Below are positions 1 to 10,496 of a DNA stretch of 64,000 nucleotides, piece after piece; position 1 is the first letter of the stretch, and every line of letters begins with the position of its first letter. A program made the position numbers and the translations under genes. The stretch is taken from assembly GCF_003814005.1 (NCBI RefSeq), contig NZ_CP033898.1, forward strand, positions 1 to 64,000, read 5' to 3'. Source of the stretch: Corynebacterium pseudopelargi. Its GTDB lineage: Bacteria > Actinomycetota > Actinomycetes > Mycobacteriales > Mycobacteriaceae. The notes below the pieces were generated by a model, which ran no database searches, was not told the origin of the DNA, and was given only the letters and a program-made list of their open reading frames with translations.

Positions 1-1512
1 GTGACGGAAGGCTCCAAAGCACTGGGCGCAACCTGGCTCGAAGTGGTCGCTGAGCTCACCCAAGCCTCTGCCGACCCCGCAAGTGAGATTCCGCAGCTAT
101 CCCACCGACAGCTCGCCAACCTCAACCTGATTAAGCCCGTGGCACTCGTCGAGGGCATCGCTGTGCTTTCCACCCCTCATGAGGCAGCAAAAAAGACCGT
201 TGAGCAGGATCTCGCCCCCTATATCAACCGGGTGTTAAGCGCGAAGATGGGTCGCCCCTTCGGCATCGCCGTCACGGTCGATACTCAAGCGGCCTCGGAA
301 CCTCCGGCCACGCCAACGCAGATCAGCGCACCCGCTATCACCCCTGAGCCTGTTGCAGTGGAACAACCACCGGCGCAACCCGAACCTAAAGCCCCGGAGC
401 CTGGCTGGTTTACCTCTCATGTAGAAGAGCCGGAAAAGCTGCGTCCGCGCGAGACTCCTGCGCATGATCCCAATGATCTAGCGCTTCTCAACCCCAACTA
501 CACCTTCGAAAACTACGTGGTGTCGGATTCCAACCGTCTTGCGTTTTCTGCTGCCAATGCCGTGGCTGAACAGCCAGCGCAAAGCTACAATCCGCTGTTT
601 ATTTGGGGTGGTTCTGGCCTTGGTAAGACGCACTTGATGCACGCCATTGGCAACTATGCGCAGTTGCTCAATCAGAACTTAAAAATCAAGTACGTCTCCA
701 GCGAAGAATTCACCAACGATTACATCAATTCTGTGCGCGATGATCGCCAGGAATCCTTCAAGCGCCGGTATCGCTCGGTGGATATTTTGATGCTGGACGA
801 TATTCAGTTCCTCCAGGGCAAGGAGGGAACTCAGGAGGAGTTCTTCCATACCTTTAATGCCCTTGAGCAGGCGTCGAAGCAAATTGTGCTTTCCTCAGAT
901 CGCCCGCCGAAACAACTCACTACCTTGGAGGATCGTCTTCGCACGCGATTCCAGGCCGGGTTGATTGTGGATGTGTATCCGCCTGATCTGGAAACCCGTA
1001 TTGCCATTTTGGAAAAGAAGGCAGCGGCCAGTGGTGTGACCATGCGCAGGGATGTGCTTGAGCTGATTGCCAGCCGCTTTAATACCTCCATCCGCGAGCT
1101 GGAGGGCGCATTTGTTCGTATCAATGCCTATTCCTCGATTAATAATGAGCCCATCACCATGGATACGGTCGAGCATGCGCTCCGAAGCATCATGCCCGAG
1201 CAGGAATCTGTGGAGGTCACGGCGGATCGCATCATTGAAGAAACTTCAAAGATGTTCAATGTGCCAGAACGCGATATTCGTGGCTCGCGCAAAACTCGCG
1301 CGGTGGCGCATACGCGCCAATTGGCTATGTATCTATGCCGTGAATTAACTGATTTATCGCTGCCGAAAATTGGTGAGCAGTTTGGCGGTAAGGACCACAC
1401 CACGGTGTTGTACGCGGTGGATAAGATCCGCAAGGAAATCACCCAAAAGCGTGATACTTATGATGAGATCCAAAAACTTACCGCGCGCATCAAGGGCAAT
1501 GGACACGCCTAG
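1..1512 (+). CDS. dnaA: Chromosomal replication initiator DnaA
   Basis: This 503-residue AAA+ ATPase binds DnaA boxes, melts oriC and helps load the replicative helicase. The Walker A motif GGSGLGKT is at residues 203-210, and the Walker B/sensor stretch DDIQFLQG follows at about 266. The C-terminal domain IV carries the DNA-binding helix-turn-helix with the signature region around DHTTVLYAV (about 463-472). A proline-rich linker at roughly residues 90-150 separates domain I from the ATPase, as usual in actinobacteria. The GTG start is the first base of the window, which suggests the record was linearised at dnaA. A strong terminator follows the stop, then oriC and dnaN. Assignment is essentially certain. 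Confidence 0.98.
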   Translation: MTEGSKALGATWLEVVAELTQASADPASEIPQLSHRQLANLNLIKPVALVEGIAVLSTPHEAAKKTVEQDLAPYINRVLSAKMGRPFGIAVTVDTQAASEPPATPTQISAPAITPEPVAVEQPPAQPEPKAPEPGWFTSHVEEPEKLRPRETPAHDPNDLALLNPNYTFENYVVSDSNRLAFSAANAVAEQPAQSYNPLFIWGGSGLGKTHLMHAIGNYAQLLNQNLKIKYVSSEEFTNDYINSVRDDRQESFKRRYRSVDILMLDDIQFLQGKEGTQEEFFHTFNALEQASKQIVLSSDRPPKQLTTLEDRLRTRFQAGLIVDVYPPDLETRIAILEKKAAASGVTMRRDVLELIASRFNTSIRELEGAFVRINAYSSINNEPITMDTVEHALRSIMPEQESVEVTADRIIEETSKMFNVPERDIRGSRKTRAVAHTRQLAMYLCRELTDLSLPKIGEQFGGKDHTTVLYAVDKIRKEITQKRDTYDEIQKLTARIKGNGHA

Positions 1513-1540
1513 CGCCTCCTAGCTCAACATTTTCACCACA

Positions 1541-1562
1541 CCCCGCTTCGGCGGGGTTTTTT
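1541..1562 (+). terminator. Rho-independent terminator of dnaA
   Basis: A 6-bp GC-only stem (CCCCGC/GCGGGG) closed by a TTCG tetraloop is followed directly by a run of six T. It lies about 30 bases after the dnaA stop codon. Confidence 0.93.
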
Positions 1563-1599
1563 CTTGCTCTTTTGGCTGGATAACTGCGTTTTCTACAGT

Positions 1600-2080
1600 T
1601 TCCACAGAGTTATCCACACCTGTGTAATTACATGCTTGTAGTTAGTGATTGTGCGCACAGAATTCCACAAAACTACGCTGTTGATAACTACCCAGATCAT
1701 GTGCACAACAGCGCTGTGTACTGGGGAAAGATTGTGGAAGATTGCTTGAGCCAAAAAGTTATCCACAACCACCTTGAGTTATCCACAAAATCTCCACAGT
1801 GGTGCCCACAGGTGAAATTTGCGCCTTGAGCTTGAGAAAACATGTGTTTTCCACACCTTGCACAGGACTTACTGTTACTACCAACGAAATTTCTAGTAAT
1901 TCTCTTAGTAGAAACAGGGGCTGGGGATTGTGAGGCGGTGAGCGTGAGGTGTTGCTAAATCACAAAAGTTTGGCTGCGTGTGAAACGCAGGTACGTTAGG
2001 TCTTGTAATTCTTGTGGCAGTCAGCGCTGCCGCGAATAACAAAAATCTGATCAAGATCCGAGGAGCTGTGGGGTAGAAGC
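1600..2080. other. oriC: Chromosomal replication origin oriC
   Basis: The non-coding gap between dnaA and dnaN holds perfect DnaA boxes TTATCCACA at 1610-1618, 1759-1767 and 1779-1787, plus several degenerate ones (for example around 1599 and 1795). An AT-richer stretch with repeated TAGTA-like words at about 1870-1915 could be the unwinding element. Position, box cluster and absence of a convincing gene support the origin; the exact borders are inferred. Confidence 0.92.
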
Positions 2081-3265
2081 ATGGATGCACAAGCGGTGTC
2101 ATTCCGGGTTGGCAAAGATGAACTCGCCAGCGCCGTTGGCTGGGTAGCTCGTAATTTGCCCACGAAGCCCACGCAACCAATGCTGCGAGCCATGCTCATT
2201 AGCGCCACCGATGAGGGGCTCGAATTAGCTGGCTACGACTACGAAGTGTCCACCAAGGTGCGCGCGAGCGCTGATATCGAGCAGACCGGTACCGTGGCGG
2301 TGGCAGGTCGCCTGCTGGCAGAGATCATCTCCAGCCTTCCTGGCAAGCCCATCGAGATGAAGGTTGCCGGGAATTCCCTGGAAGTTACCTGCGGTACCTC
2401 GCGCTTTGAGCTGCCCTTGATCCCGCTTGATGATTATCCTCCGATGCCGAAGTTGCCTGAGGTCACCGGCGAATTCAGCCCAGCGCTATTTGAGCGAGCC
2501 ATCTCCCAGGTTTCCTCCGCCGCTGGTTCCGATGACACCTTGCCCATGCTCACCGGCATCCACATGGAAATCGACGGCGAAAATGTCACCTTGACTGCCA
2601 CCGACCGCTTCCGCCTCGCCCAGCGCCGCCTGCGCTGGCTGCCGCAGGTAGAGCAGGCCAAAGCCAAGCTCTTGATCCCGGCGAAGAACCTAAGCGATCA
2701 CGCCCACACCTTGAGCGTTTCCGGCGATGAGCAGGTAGAAATCGCCGTGGGCACCGGCGAGCAGATCGGCGCCGAAGGGCTGTTCGGTTTGCACTACGGG
2801 AATCGCCAAACCACCATGCGCATGTTGGACGCAGACTTCCCCAACGTGGCACCGCTGCTACCTAAGACCCACACCTCGGTGGCCAAAGTGAATATCAATC
2901 AGCTTGTCTCTGCCATCAAGCGCGTCACCCTGGTTGATCGCGGTGCGCAGCTTCGTTTGCAATTCAGCGAAGGCCAGCTCATCTTGTCTGCCGGCGCCTC
3001 GGATGCAGGCCACGCCGAGGAAATGGTGGAGTGCGAATACTCGGGCGAGGATAATTTCATCATCGCCTTCAACGCCCGCTATTTGCAGACCGGCCTGAAC
3101 TCCCTTGGCACGGAAAACGTGGTGTTTGGCTTTAATGAGCCTTCGCGTCCAGCCATTTTGGTGCCTGAACCAGAGCAGATGCCAAGCCGCGATGAGCAGG
3201 GTGTATTCCCCACCCCGGAAACGGATTACACCTACTTGCTCATGCCTGTGCGCCTGCCGGGCTAG
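2081..3265 (+). CDS. dnaN: DNA polymerase III sliding clamp (beta subunit)
   Basis: This 394-residue protein is the ring-shaped processivity clamp that tethers DNA polymerase III and repair enzymes to DNA. Its length and full-length resemblance fit the three-domain DnaN fold, each domain about 120-130 residues, with the C-terminal LLMPVRLPG tail that forms part of the partner-binding pocket. ATG at 2081 was chosen because it begins the conserved region; the purine-rich GAGGAG about 15-20 bases upstream is a somewhat distant ribosome site. It follows oriC and precedes recF by 12 bases, the standard order. Confidence 0.97.
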   Translation: MDAQAVSFRVGKDELASAVGWVARNLPTKPTQPMLRAMLISATDEGLELAGYDYEVSTKVRASADIEQTGTVAVAGRLLAEIISSLPGKPIEMKVAGNSLEVTCGTSRFELPLIPLDDYPPMPKLPEVTGEFSPALFERAISQVSSAAGSDDTLPMLTGIHMEIDGENVTLTATDRFRLAQRRLRWLPQVEQAKAKLLIPAKNLSDHAHTLSVSGDEQVEIAVGTGEQIGAEGLFGLHYGNRQTTMRMLDADFPNVAPLLPKTHTSVAKVNINQLVSAIKRVTLVDRGAQLRLQFSEGQLILSAGASDAGHAEEMVECEYSGEDNFIIAFNARYLQTGLNSLGTENVVFGFNEPSRPAILVPEPEQMPSRDEQGVFPTPETDYTYLLMPVRLPG

Positions 3266-3277
3266 AAGTGAGCATCG

Positions 3278-4450
3278 GTGTACCTACGGCATTTGGAATT
3301 ACATGACTTCCGTTCCTGGGAGCACTGTGAGCTTGACCTAGCGCCAGGGGTGCAATTATTTGTGGGGCGCAATGGCTTTGGAAAAACCAATATTCTCGAA
3401 GCCATTGGCACCATCGCGCACCTGGGATCGCACCGCGTATCACACGATGCCCCACTGATTCGGCAGGGCATGCAACAGGCCAGGATTTCTGCCACCGCAG
3501 TCAACCATGGCCGCGAGCTCACGGCGCATCTGCTGCTCAAGCGCCAGGGTGCGAACTTGGCACAGATCAACCGGACGCGGCTCAAAAGCCCACGCGAATT
3601 GCTCGGCGTGGTGCAAAGCGTGCTGTTTTCTCCTGAAGATTTGGCATTAGTTCGCGGTGAACCCGAAGAACGCCGCCGCTACATGGATCATGTGATTGCT
3701 GCGAAAAGGCCTCGCCTTGCAGGGGTCAAGGCTGATTATCAGCACGTTCTCAGGCAGCGGAACTCCCTGCTGAAATCCGCAGGGGCCGCCTTGCGCCGCG
3801 GCTATGGTGGCGATAATGCTGCGCTATTGACCTTGGATACTTGGGATGCGCAATTAGCCATGCTGGGCGCTCAGCTCATGTTGGCGCGCATCGAACTCAT
3901 CGCATCCTTAAAGCCTTTGGTCCACGATGGCTATGCGCGCATTGCCCCGGAGTCGCGGCCAGCCTCGGTGGAGTATCGCCCCTCGGTGGATATCAGTCAG
4001 ATTGATTCCATCGAATATTCCACGGAGGTGCTTGAGGCACTGATCTTGGCGGAACTTGGTGCAAAACGCCAGCGCGAAATTGAACGTGGCATGTCCTTGG
4101 TAGGCCCGCATCGTGATGATCTGGATGTGCTCTTGGGCAATTATCCGGCCAAGGGCTTTGCCAGCCACGGCGAAACCTGGTCGATGGCTCTTGCGCTGCG
4201 TTTGGCGGAATTTGAGCTTCTGCGAGCCGGCGGCACAGAACCCATTTTGATGCTTGACGATGTTTTTGCTGAGCTCGATGCCAAGCGCCGTCAGCGCTTG
4301 GTGGAAGTCACCCAAGAAGCCGAGCAGGTGATCATTAGTGCTGCTGTGGGCGATGATCTGCCTGAGGGCTTAGATGCCCACGAGGTGCATCGCCATTATG
4401 TGAATATGCAGGATCAAGGAGAAGCAAGGGTATCGGTGCTTGATGAGTGA
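3278..4450 (+). CDS. recF: DNA replication/repair protein RecF
   Basis: RecF is an SMC-like ATPase that with RecO and RecR loads RecA at single-strand gaps. The 390-residue product has Walker A GRNGFGKT at residues 30-37, an ABC-type signature around SLVGPHRDD (about 273-281) and a Walker B region [11 protein letters not shown] near 323-333. The start is GTG at 3278, 12 bases after dnaN. The stop overlaps the start of the next gene, so the two are probably translationally coupled. Confidence 0.96.
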   Translation: MYLRHLELHDFRSWEHCELDLAPGVQLFVGRNGFGKTNILEAIGTIAHLGSHRVSHDAPLIRQGMQQARISATAVNHGRELTAHLLLKRQGANLAQINRTRLKSPRELLGVVQSVLFSPEDLALVRGEPEERRRYMDHVIAAKRPRLAGVKADYQHVLRQRNSLLKSAGAALRRGYGGDNAALLTLDTWDAQLAMLGAQLMLARIELIASLKPLVHDGYARIAPESRPASVEYRPSVDISQIDSIEYSTEVLEALILAELGAKRQREIERGMSLVGPHRDDLDVLLGNYPAKGFASHGETWSMALALRLAEFELLRAGGTEPILMLDDVFAELDAKRRQRLVEVTQEAEQVIISAAVGDDLPEGLDAHEVHRHYVNMQDQGEARVSVLDE

Positions 4451-5018
4451 GCAATCTTCGAGTGCTGCAGATGATCCCATTGCTGCAGCCTTTGAGCAGA
4501 TGCGTGCCCAGGCGAAGCGCCGTGGAGGCTATGTTCCACGCCTGAATGCCAAGGCCCGCTCCATGGACTCCTTTGAAAGTCCTGCAAGCTCAGATGCCAA
4601 GGCTCAGCCCCGGCCGCCTATTGGCAGGCCCACTGGCAAAGATGGCAGAGCGCTGCCCAAGGCTTCCAATGTCAAAGGCATCGGCCAGGTGATCCAGCGT
4701 GAGATTCGTCGCCGAGGCTGGCAAAAGGAAATGGCCAGCGCTTTGGTGTTCGGCCATTGGGAAGAACTCGTTGGCGAGCAGGTAGCTAAGCACACCAAAG
4801 TCGAGATGGTGAAGGATAAAAAGCTTTTCTTAAGTTGTGATTCCACGGCCTGGGCTTCGAATCTTCGCTTGATGCAGCGGCAGATTCTGCAGAAAATCAA
4901 TGCCGAAGTTGGCCCCGATATCATCACCGAGCTGCGCATTTTCGGGCCAAAAACGCCCAGTTGGCGCCATGGGCCTTTGCATGTGAAAGGCCGTGGCCCA
5001 AGAGACACCTACGGATAG
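4443..5018 (+). CDS. DUF721 / DciA-like protein
   Basis: This 191-residue protein belongs to the DUF721 family always found between recF and gyrB in actinobacteria. DUF721 proteins are related to DciA, the ancestral loader of the replicative helicase, so a role in DnaB loading is likely but inferred. The N-terminal half (to about residue 85) is low-complexity and basic. The conserved core begins at about residue 90 ([14 protein letters not shown]) and includes [21 protein letters not shown] at 4443 lies inside the last codons of recF, an 8-base overlap; a TTG at 4440 is an alternative start. Confidence 0.87.
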   Translation: MSEQSSSAADDPIAAAFEQMRAQAKRRGGYVPRLNAKARSMDSFESPASSDAKAQPRPPIGRPTGKDGRALPKASNVKGIGQVIQREIRRRGWQKEMASALVFGHWEELVGEQVAKHTKVEMVKDKKLFLSCDSTAWASNLRLMQRQILQKINAEVGPDIITELRIFGPKTPSWRHGPLHVKGRGPRDTYG

Positions 5019-5066
5019 GGTTGTCACTGTGGCTTAATACAGGGACGTACCATCTTCAACGTGTAA

Positions 5067-7157
<2,091 letters not shown>

Positions 7158-7170
7158 GCTTTTCGACGAA

Positions 7171-7200
7171 ACAAAGGCCCGGAATATTCCGGGCCTTTGT
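7171..7200. terminator. Bidirectional terminator, perfect 30-bp palindrome
   Basis: The 30 bases are a perfect inverted repeat (15-bp arms, no loop base) with A-rich and T-rich ends (ACAAAGG and CCTTTGT). It sits between the gyrB stop and the stop of the convergent gene, so one hairpin can serve both strands. Confidence 0.85.
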
Positions 7201-7206
7201 GCTGCG

Positions 7207-7647
7207 TTATTGTTCTTCGACGTGGCTTTCGAGCAGATCGCCTAAGCCTTGGAGTTCTGGGCCTAAGATCTTTTCTGCCTTGCCGCGCAAAGACTTATAG
7301 GCCTTATCTAGGCCGGGGACGTCAATGTTCTTGGCATTGCGGTCTGCTACCTCAAGCAGCGAGTTGCATACTTCTCGCTGGTTTTGGCTTAGGTACTGAC
7401 CAAAGGATTCGCCGAGGTTCGCCTTGTACTGCAACCAGTGGGGGTCGAGGGCGTCGACAAGCTCTGGCAAAAGGGCGTGGGCACCTTTTTCTACGATGCC
7501 GGGCTTTGCCTTCTTGGCTGCGGCCACAGCGCCTTTGAGTGCGACGCCGGTGATGCCGGACTGGCGTGCGACGGCTTCATTGATAAAGCGCGCTAGATCT
7601 TCGGCAACTGCCTCGCGCTTATTCAAAAGATCGGTGAAATCAGACAT
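7207..7647 (-). CDS. DUF6918-like conserved protein
   Basis: This 146-residue soluble, mostly helical protein has no signal peptide or membrane segment. It resembles the corynebacterial/mycobacterial family now called DUF6918, whose function is unknown; I recall the family by its helical pattern and lack a motif to prove it. The frame stays open upstream to 7947, but that extension runs into the divergent dehydrogenase gene and includes a cysteine-rich stretch of unlikely composition. ATG at 7647 (MSDFTDLL) is preferred. It converges on gyrB and is probably monocistronic. Confidence 0.72.
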   Translation of the reverse strand: MSDFTDLLNKREAVAEDLARFINEAVARQSGITGVALKGAVAAAKKAKPGIVEKGAHALLPELVDALDPHWLQYKANLGESFGQYLSQNQREVCNSLLEVADRNAKNIDVPGLDKAYKSLRGKAEKILGPELQGLGDLLESHVEEQ

Positions 7648-7684
7648 GGCACAAGCGTAGTGGTTTTTGGTGGAGAAAGGTGAA

Positions 7685-7712
7685 GCGGCCTTCGTTTGGG
7701 TTCGAAGGCCGC
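7685..7712. repeat. Inverted repeat in divergent intergenic region
   Basis: Perfect 10-bp arms (GCGGCCTTCG and its complement) flank an 8-base loop. It lies between two divergent genes (starts at 7647 and 7895), so it is more likely a regulatory hairpin or operator than a terminator for either of them. Confidence 0.5.
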
Positions 7713-7894
7713 GAGAGGCGTTGTCATTCTTCCTCCACAGCGAGCACTCACCGGCCTCGCCGTAATCACAACAGTCACAAATGTTATCAGCTTTCACACC
7801 AGCCTCACAATAAGGGTGGGGGTGGGGTGCTTGCATAAAGTATTCTGAGCAAAGCATATTGTTAAGCAACACAAAAGCGATCGAAGGGAACACC

Positions 7895-8770
7895 ATGCAT
7901 AACGCAGCCACCACCTTGCTCCACCGCGCAGCCCAGTTCATTCCCAACCCCTATAAGCTGCCCCTGCGCGGCCAGAGGGTGCTGATTACCGGCGGCGCCT
8001 CCGGCATCGGAAGGCTCATGGCACTCGAATGCGCCCAAAGGAACGCAGCGAAAGTAGAGATCTGGGATCTTTCAGAAGAAGGCGCTCGCGCAGTAGTAGA
8101 TGAAATTGAGTCCCTCGGCGTTGCTGCAAGTTACCAGGTCGTAGACGTTACCGATCAGCAGGCCGTGGAAGCTGCCGCAGAGCATGTCGGCGACATCGAT
8201 ATTTTGATCAATAACGCAGGCATCGTCAGCGGCGAGGACTTTTTAGAAAACCCCCAAGAAAATGTCGATCGCACCTTCGCGGTCAATGTGCGCTCCCTGT
8301 ATTTGACCACCAGGGCCTTCCTGCCCGGCATGATCCGCCAAAACTCCGGCACCATCGTGACCATCGCCTCCGCGGCAGGGCTGACGGGCGTGGCCAAGCA
8401 GACAGATTATTCGCCCTCGAAATTCGCCGCCGTGGGCTTTGCAGAATCCCTGCGTGTGGAGATGAAAGAGCGCGGCCACCGCGTCAATTCGCTGGTGGTA
8501 TGCCCCTTCTACATCAACACCGGCATGTTTGAGGGCGCGAAATCCAAAGCGCCCTGGCTGCTGCCCGTGCTCGAACAAGAAGAAGTAGCCGTGCATGTGA
8601 TTGACGCGATCGAGGCTGGACGCCACCAGCTCGTGCTGCCCTGGACCGCGCGCGTTGCCTATGTTGGGCGCCTGCTGCCCGTGCGTGCCTACGACGCCAT
8701 TGCCAAGCTCATCGGCACATCCAGTTCCATGGATGAATTTGTGGGGCGTAAAGAGAAGGCCTCAAAGTAG
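7895..8770 (+). CDS. Short-chain dehydrogenase/reductase
   Basis: This 291-residue SDR is predicted to oxidise or reduce an alcohol/ketone with NAD(P)(H); the substrate is unknown. The cofactor motif TGGASGIG is at residues 32-39, the NNAG motif is present, and the catalytic pair Y172 and K176 lies in YSPSK. The acidic stretch WDLSEEG after the second beta strand, where the cofactor ribose is bound, hints at NAD(H) preference. ATG at 7895 follows the ribosome site GAAGGGA, so it is chosen over an upstream in-frame ATG at 7859. The C-terminal extension past the Rossmann core resembles lipid-associated actinobacterial SDRs. Confidence 0.88.
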   Translation: MHNAATTLLHRAAQFIPNPYKLPLRGQRVLITGGASGIGRLMALECAQRNAAKVEIWDLSEEGARAVVDEIESLGVAASYQVVDVTDQQAVEAAAEHVGDIDILINNAGIVSGEDFLENPQENVDRTFAVNVRSLYLTTRAFLPGMIRQNSGTIVTIASAAGLTGVAKQTDYSPSKFAAVGFAESLRVEMKERGHRVNSLVVCPFYINTGMFEGAKSKAPWLLPVLEQEEVAVHVIDAIEAGRHQLVLPWTARVAYVGRLLPVRAYDAIAKLIGTSSSMDEFVGRKEKASK

Positions 8771-8791
8771 TAGCTGCTTGCAACGTACTGG

Positions 8792-8830
8792 AAACTACTG
8801 GAAACACCGTGTTTCCAGTAGTTTTCTAGT
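8792..8830 (+). terminator. Hairpin terminator after the dehydrogenase gene
   Basis: Two 16-bp arms (8792-8807 and 8809-8824) pair perfectly around a single central base, followed by TTCTAGTTT. The arms contain ACTGGAAA, the same word as in the nearby palindrome at 8862-8881. Confidence 0.75.
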
Positions 8831-8861
8831 TTGACCTGGGGATATGCAAGTACTTGAAACG

Positions 8862-8881
8862 TACTGGAAAATTTTCCAGTA
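8862..8881. repeat. Perfect 20-bp palindrome
   Basis: Ten-base arms TACTGGAAAA and TTTTCCAGTA meet without a loop. It lies 15 bases beyond the stop of the reverse-strand Doc-like gene and may be its terminator. It shares its core word with the hairpin at 8792-8824, suggesting duplication. Confidence 0.7.
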
Positions 8882-8896
8882 GGTGTTTGCTGTGGT

Positions 8897-9172
8897 TTAG
8901 ATCTCTTGAATATCGAGGAACACTCGGGCAAGGACCTCGGCGAAGACGTCATTTTCTGCGCGCAGGGGAGCAGTGGCAAGGGCCAATTCGCGCAGTGCAG
9001 CAGCGGCGCGGCGGCTATCGGTATGCACGGGAATACCTTGAATCTGCGCAGCGCTTGCAGCAGCAAGTGCCACGATGCCGGCGTAGTTGCGCACCGGCTG
9101 ATCTAGCTGGTCAGCGATGATGAGTACCTGCTCAGGCGTGAGTCCGCGCATCACGGATTCTGTTGGGCTCAT
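8897..9172 (-). CDS. Doc/Fic-fold-like protein with degenerate active site
   Basis: The 91-residue product reads like a Doc toxin (death-on-curing, a Fic-fold kinase that inactivates EF-Tu): LTPEQVLIIADQL at the start, an Ala-rich middle helix and a C-terminal helix ending VFLDIQ. Where Doc has HxFxDGNKR, this protein reads TAPLRAENDVF, so the catalytic His, Asp, Gly and Arg are all missing. ATG at 9172 overlaps the stop of the upstream ribbon-helix-helix gene by four bases (ATGA), the arrangement of an antitoxin-toxin operon. It may be an inactive toxin, a neutralised relic or a repurposed partner. The Doc relationship is inferred from pattern alone. Confidence 0.6.
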   Translation of the reverse strand: MSPTESVMRGLTPEQVLIIADQLDQPVRNYAGIVALAAASAAQIQGIPVHTDSRRAAAALRELALATAPLRAENDVFAEVLARVFLDIQEI

Positions 9173-9384
9173 GGCTTTTGCACACTGCGAAGGCGTGTGC
9201 GCATTGCGCGCACTTCCGGGATGTGGGTGCGGGCGAGTTCGGCCACGTGGGCGTCGAAAAGCTGCCTGGATGCTTGTGCAAGAATCGCGCGCTTGGCGGC
9301 TTCTTGTTTGCTCGTGCCTTGGGTTTGGGCGAGCAGGGTGAGGGCGCGGTCTTCGTCTTCGCTGAGTCTGAGCGTCATGGCCAT
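9169..9384 (-). CDS. Ribbon-helix-helix (CopG-type) putative antitoxin
   Basis: This 71-residue protein begins AMTLRLSEDEDRAL, the beta strand plus helix of ribbon-helix-helix DNA-binding proteins, followed by a second helix (GTSKQEAAKRAIL). Such proteins commonly bind their own promoter and neutralise a toxin encoded just downstream. The four-base overlap with the Doc-like gene supports that pairing. ATG at 9384 is used; ATG at 9378 is an alternative. There is no other gene in this operon. Confidence 0.72.
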   Translation of the reverse strand: MAMTLRLSEDEDRALTLLAQTQGTSKQEAAKRAILAQASRQLFDAHVAELARTHIPEVRAMRTRLRSVQKP

Positions 9385-9415
9385 GGGTCATTGGTAGCAC
9401 GGGAGGGCGTGCTCA

Positions 9416-9464
9416 TGAAGCCGGGTGGCTTAAGTGGAGTGGCAAAGTGGCTCAGCGGAAAATG
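9416..9464. repeat. 49-bp direct repeat, copy 1
   Basis: This segment matches 10405-10453 at 48 of 49 positions; the single difference is G at 9441 against A at 10430. The copies are 989 bp apart in the same orientation and flank the HEPN/Abi-like gene. Confidence 0.9.
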
Positions 9465-9548
9465 GCGCAGTAGAAGATGGTGCAGCGCAACGCGGTGAAA
9501 GGACTCGCTGGAGTCGCACGGGTGTGGCCCGGAGCCTAGGTATTTCCC

Positions 9549-10262
9549 TTATTGCTTTCGGGGATCTTCTCGAGCGATCTGGCGGACTTGGCTTTCAACA
9601 AGAGCCCATTGCGGATAACTATTATCAATAGCTTTGAGCACTGAAAGCGTGTCATTCAGGCGGCCACGGAAGTTGGTGCCTAAAAGATTTTCTTGGTGCG
9701 AAACCCGGTTGCGTAGTCGGGTGAGTCGTTCAACCCTTTTCCCTAAATCCACGCGTGATTGATCGTCGTGATCGATATTCGGAAACGCGTTGTGTAGGCA
9801 GTCCGCCCAAAGAACTTTGGCTTTTGGGCGGAGATCCGGAAGTGCCTCCCCAAGCAAATTTGACCAATTTCCTAAAGTGAGTTGCGCTACAACATCATCA
9901 TGGGTCAGTGGTTGATTCTTGCGGGGGTGAAGACGATGCCTTCGTCGTGATTCCTTCGTAGCATGCCGTCGAGCTTGCATCATTGGACGCTTCAACATTG
10001 AGTACAGAAGATCCGCTGATTGGTGTTCGAGGCACCAATTCCTGCTCCCGGTTATCGTTTCATTCCAATCTTGAAGTGCCAGATTCATGGCATTGCGCAT
10101 GAGTACCTCGAAATAGGACAAATGGGAATGCAGGGCTCCAGCCATCCGGGTATTCCATCGATACAGGTCCACCGCTTTTTCCAAATCTTCACCAGCCGCC
10201 AAATAGTAAGTCTCGAATCGAGCAGCCCCGAGCATTGTTTCCAACCTGCTTTTGGATTCCAT
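9549..10262 (-). CDS. Abi-family protein with a HEPN RNase motif
   Basis: This 237-residue soluble protein resembles the Abi_2 (AbiD/AbiF) family of phage abortive-infection proteins, which contain a HEPN ribonuclease fold. Near residue 188 it has RLRNRVSHQE, which includes the HEPN catalytic pattern R-N-x3-H. The N-terminal region includes HLSYFEVLMRNAMN, typical of the family's first helices. Its likely role is RNA cleavage on infection or in a toxin-antitoxin-like setting; that is inferred from the family. It stands alone on the reverse strand between two 49-bp direct repeats, suggesting acquisition as a cassette. No mobility gene is visible. Confidence 0.75.
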   Translation of the reverse strand: MESKSRLETMLGAARFETYYLAAGEDLEKAVDLYRWNTRMAGALHSHLSYFEVLMRNAMNLALQDWNETITGSRNWCLEHQSADLLYSMLKRPMMQARRHATKESRRRHRLHPRKNQPLTHDDVVAQLTLGNWSNLLGEALPDLRPKAKVLWADCLHNAFPNIDHDDQSRVDLGKRVERLTRLRNRVSHQENLLGTNFRGRLNDTLSVLKAIDNSYPQWALVESQVRQIAREDPRKQ

Positions 10263-10319
10263 CGATATCTGTTACCCTTTTTCCAGTGAGCGTCGATGTA
10301 GGTCGGCGCACCTTACCCC

Positions 10320-10348
10320 ACGACCCCGCGCCTAGTGCCCGGGGTCGT
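10320..10348. repeat. Stem-loop upstream of the HEPN gene
   Basis: Nine-bp arms ACGACCCCG and CGGGGTCGT enclose an 11-base loop. It lies about 60 bases upstream of the HEPN gene start and inside the direct-repeat-bounded segment; its role is unknown. Confidence 0.5.
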
Positions 10349-10404
10349 TGTAATTAGATCCCCTAAGCGCAAAATTTACCTGCCAAACGGTTATTTCGCG
10401 CGCT

Positions 10405-10453
10405 TGAAGCCGGGTGGCTTAAGTGGAGTAGCAAAGTGGCTCAGCGGAAAATG
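10405..10453. repeat. 49-bp direct repeat, copy 2
   Basis: Second copy of the 9416-9464 repeat (48/49 identical). It abuts the terminator of the 263-residue unknown gene, so it could be the ancestral copy or an insertion target. Confidence 0.9.
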
Positions 10454-10455
10454 CC

Positions 10456-10488
10456 AAAAGCTCCCCGCAGCACTGTGACTGGGGGAGC
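10456..10488 (-). terminator. Terminator of the 263-residue unknown gene
   Basis: Arms GCTCCCC (10460-10466) and GGGGAGC (10482-10488) are followed, on the reverse strand, by TTTT. The gene's stop is at 10497. Confidence 0.7.
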
Positions 10489-10496
10489 GGTTCGCG

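Noticed and set aside
1632..1829. Open frame of 65 codons inside oriC
   Set aside because: It consists of translated DnaA boxes; no sign of coding.
7648..7947. N-terminal extension of the DUF6918-like frame with a cysteine-rich stretch
   Set aside because: It has no ribosome site, runs into the divergent dehydrogenase start region, and the composition does not look protein-like. The start at 7647 is better.
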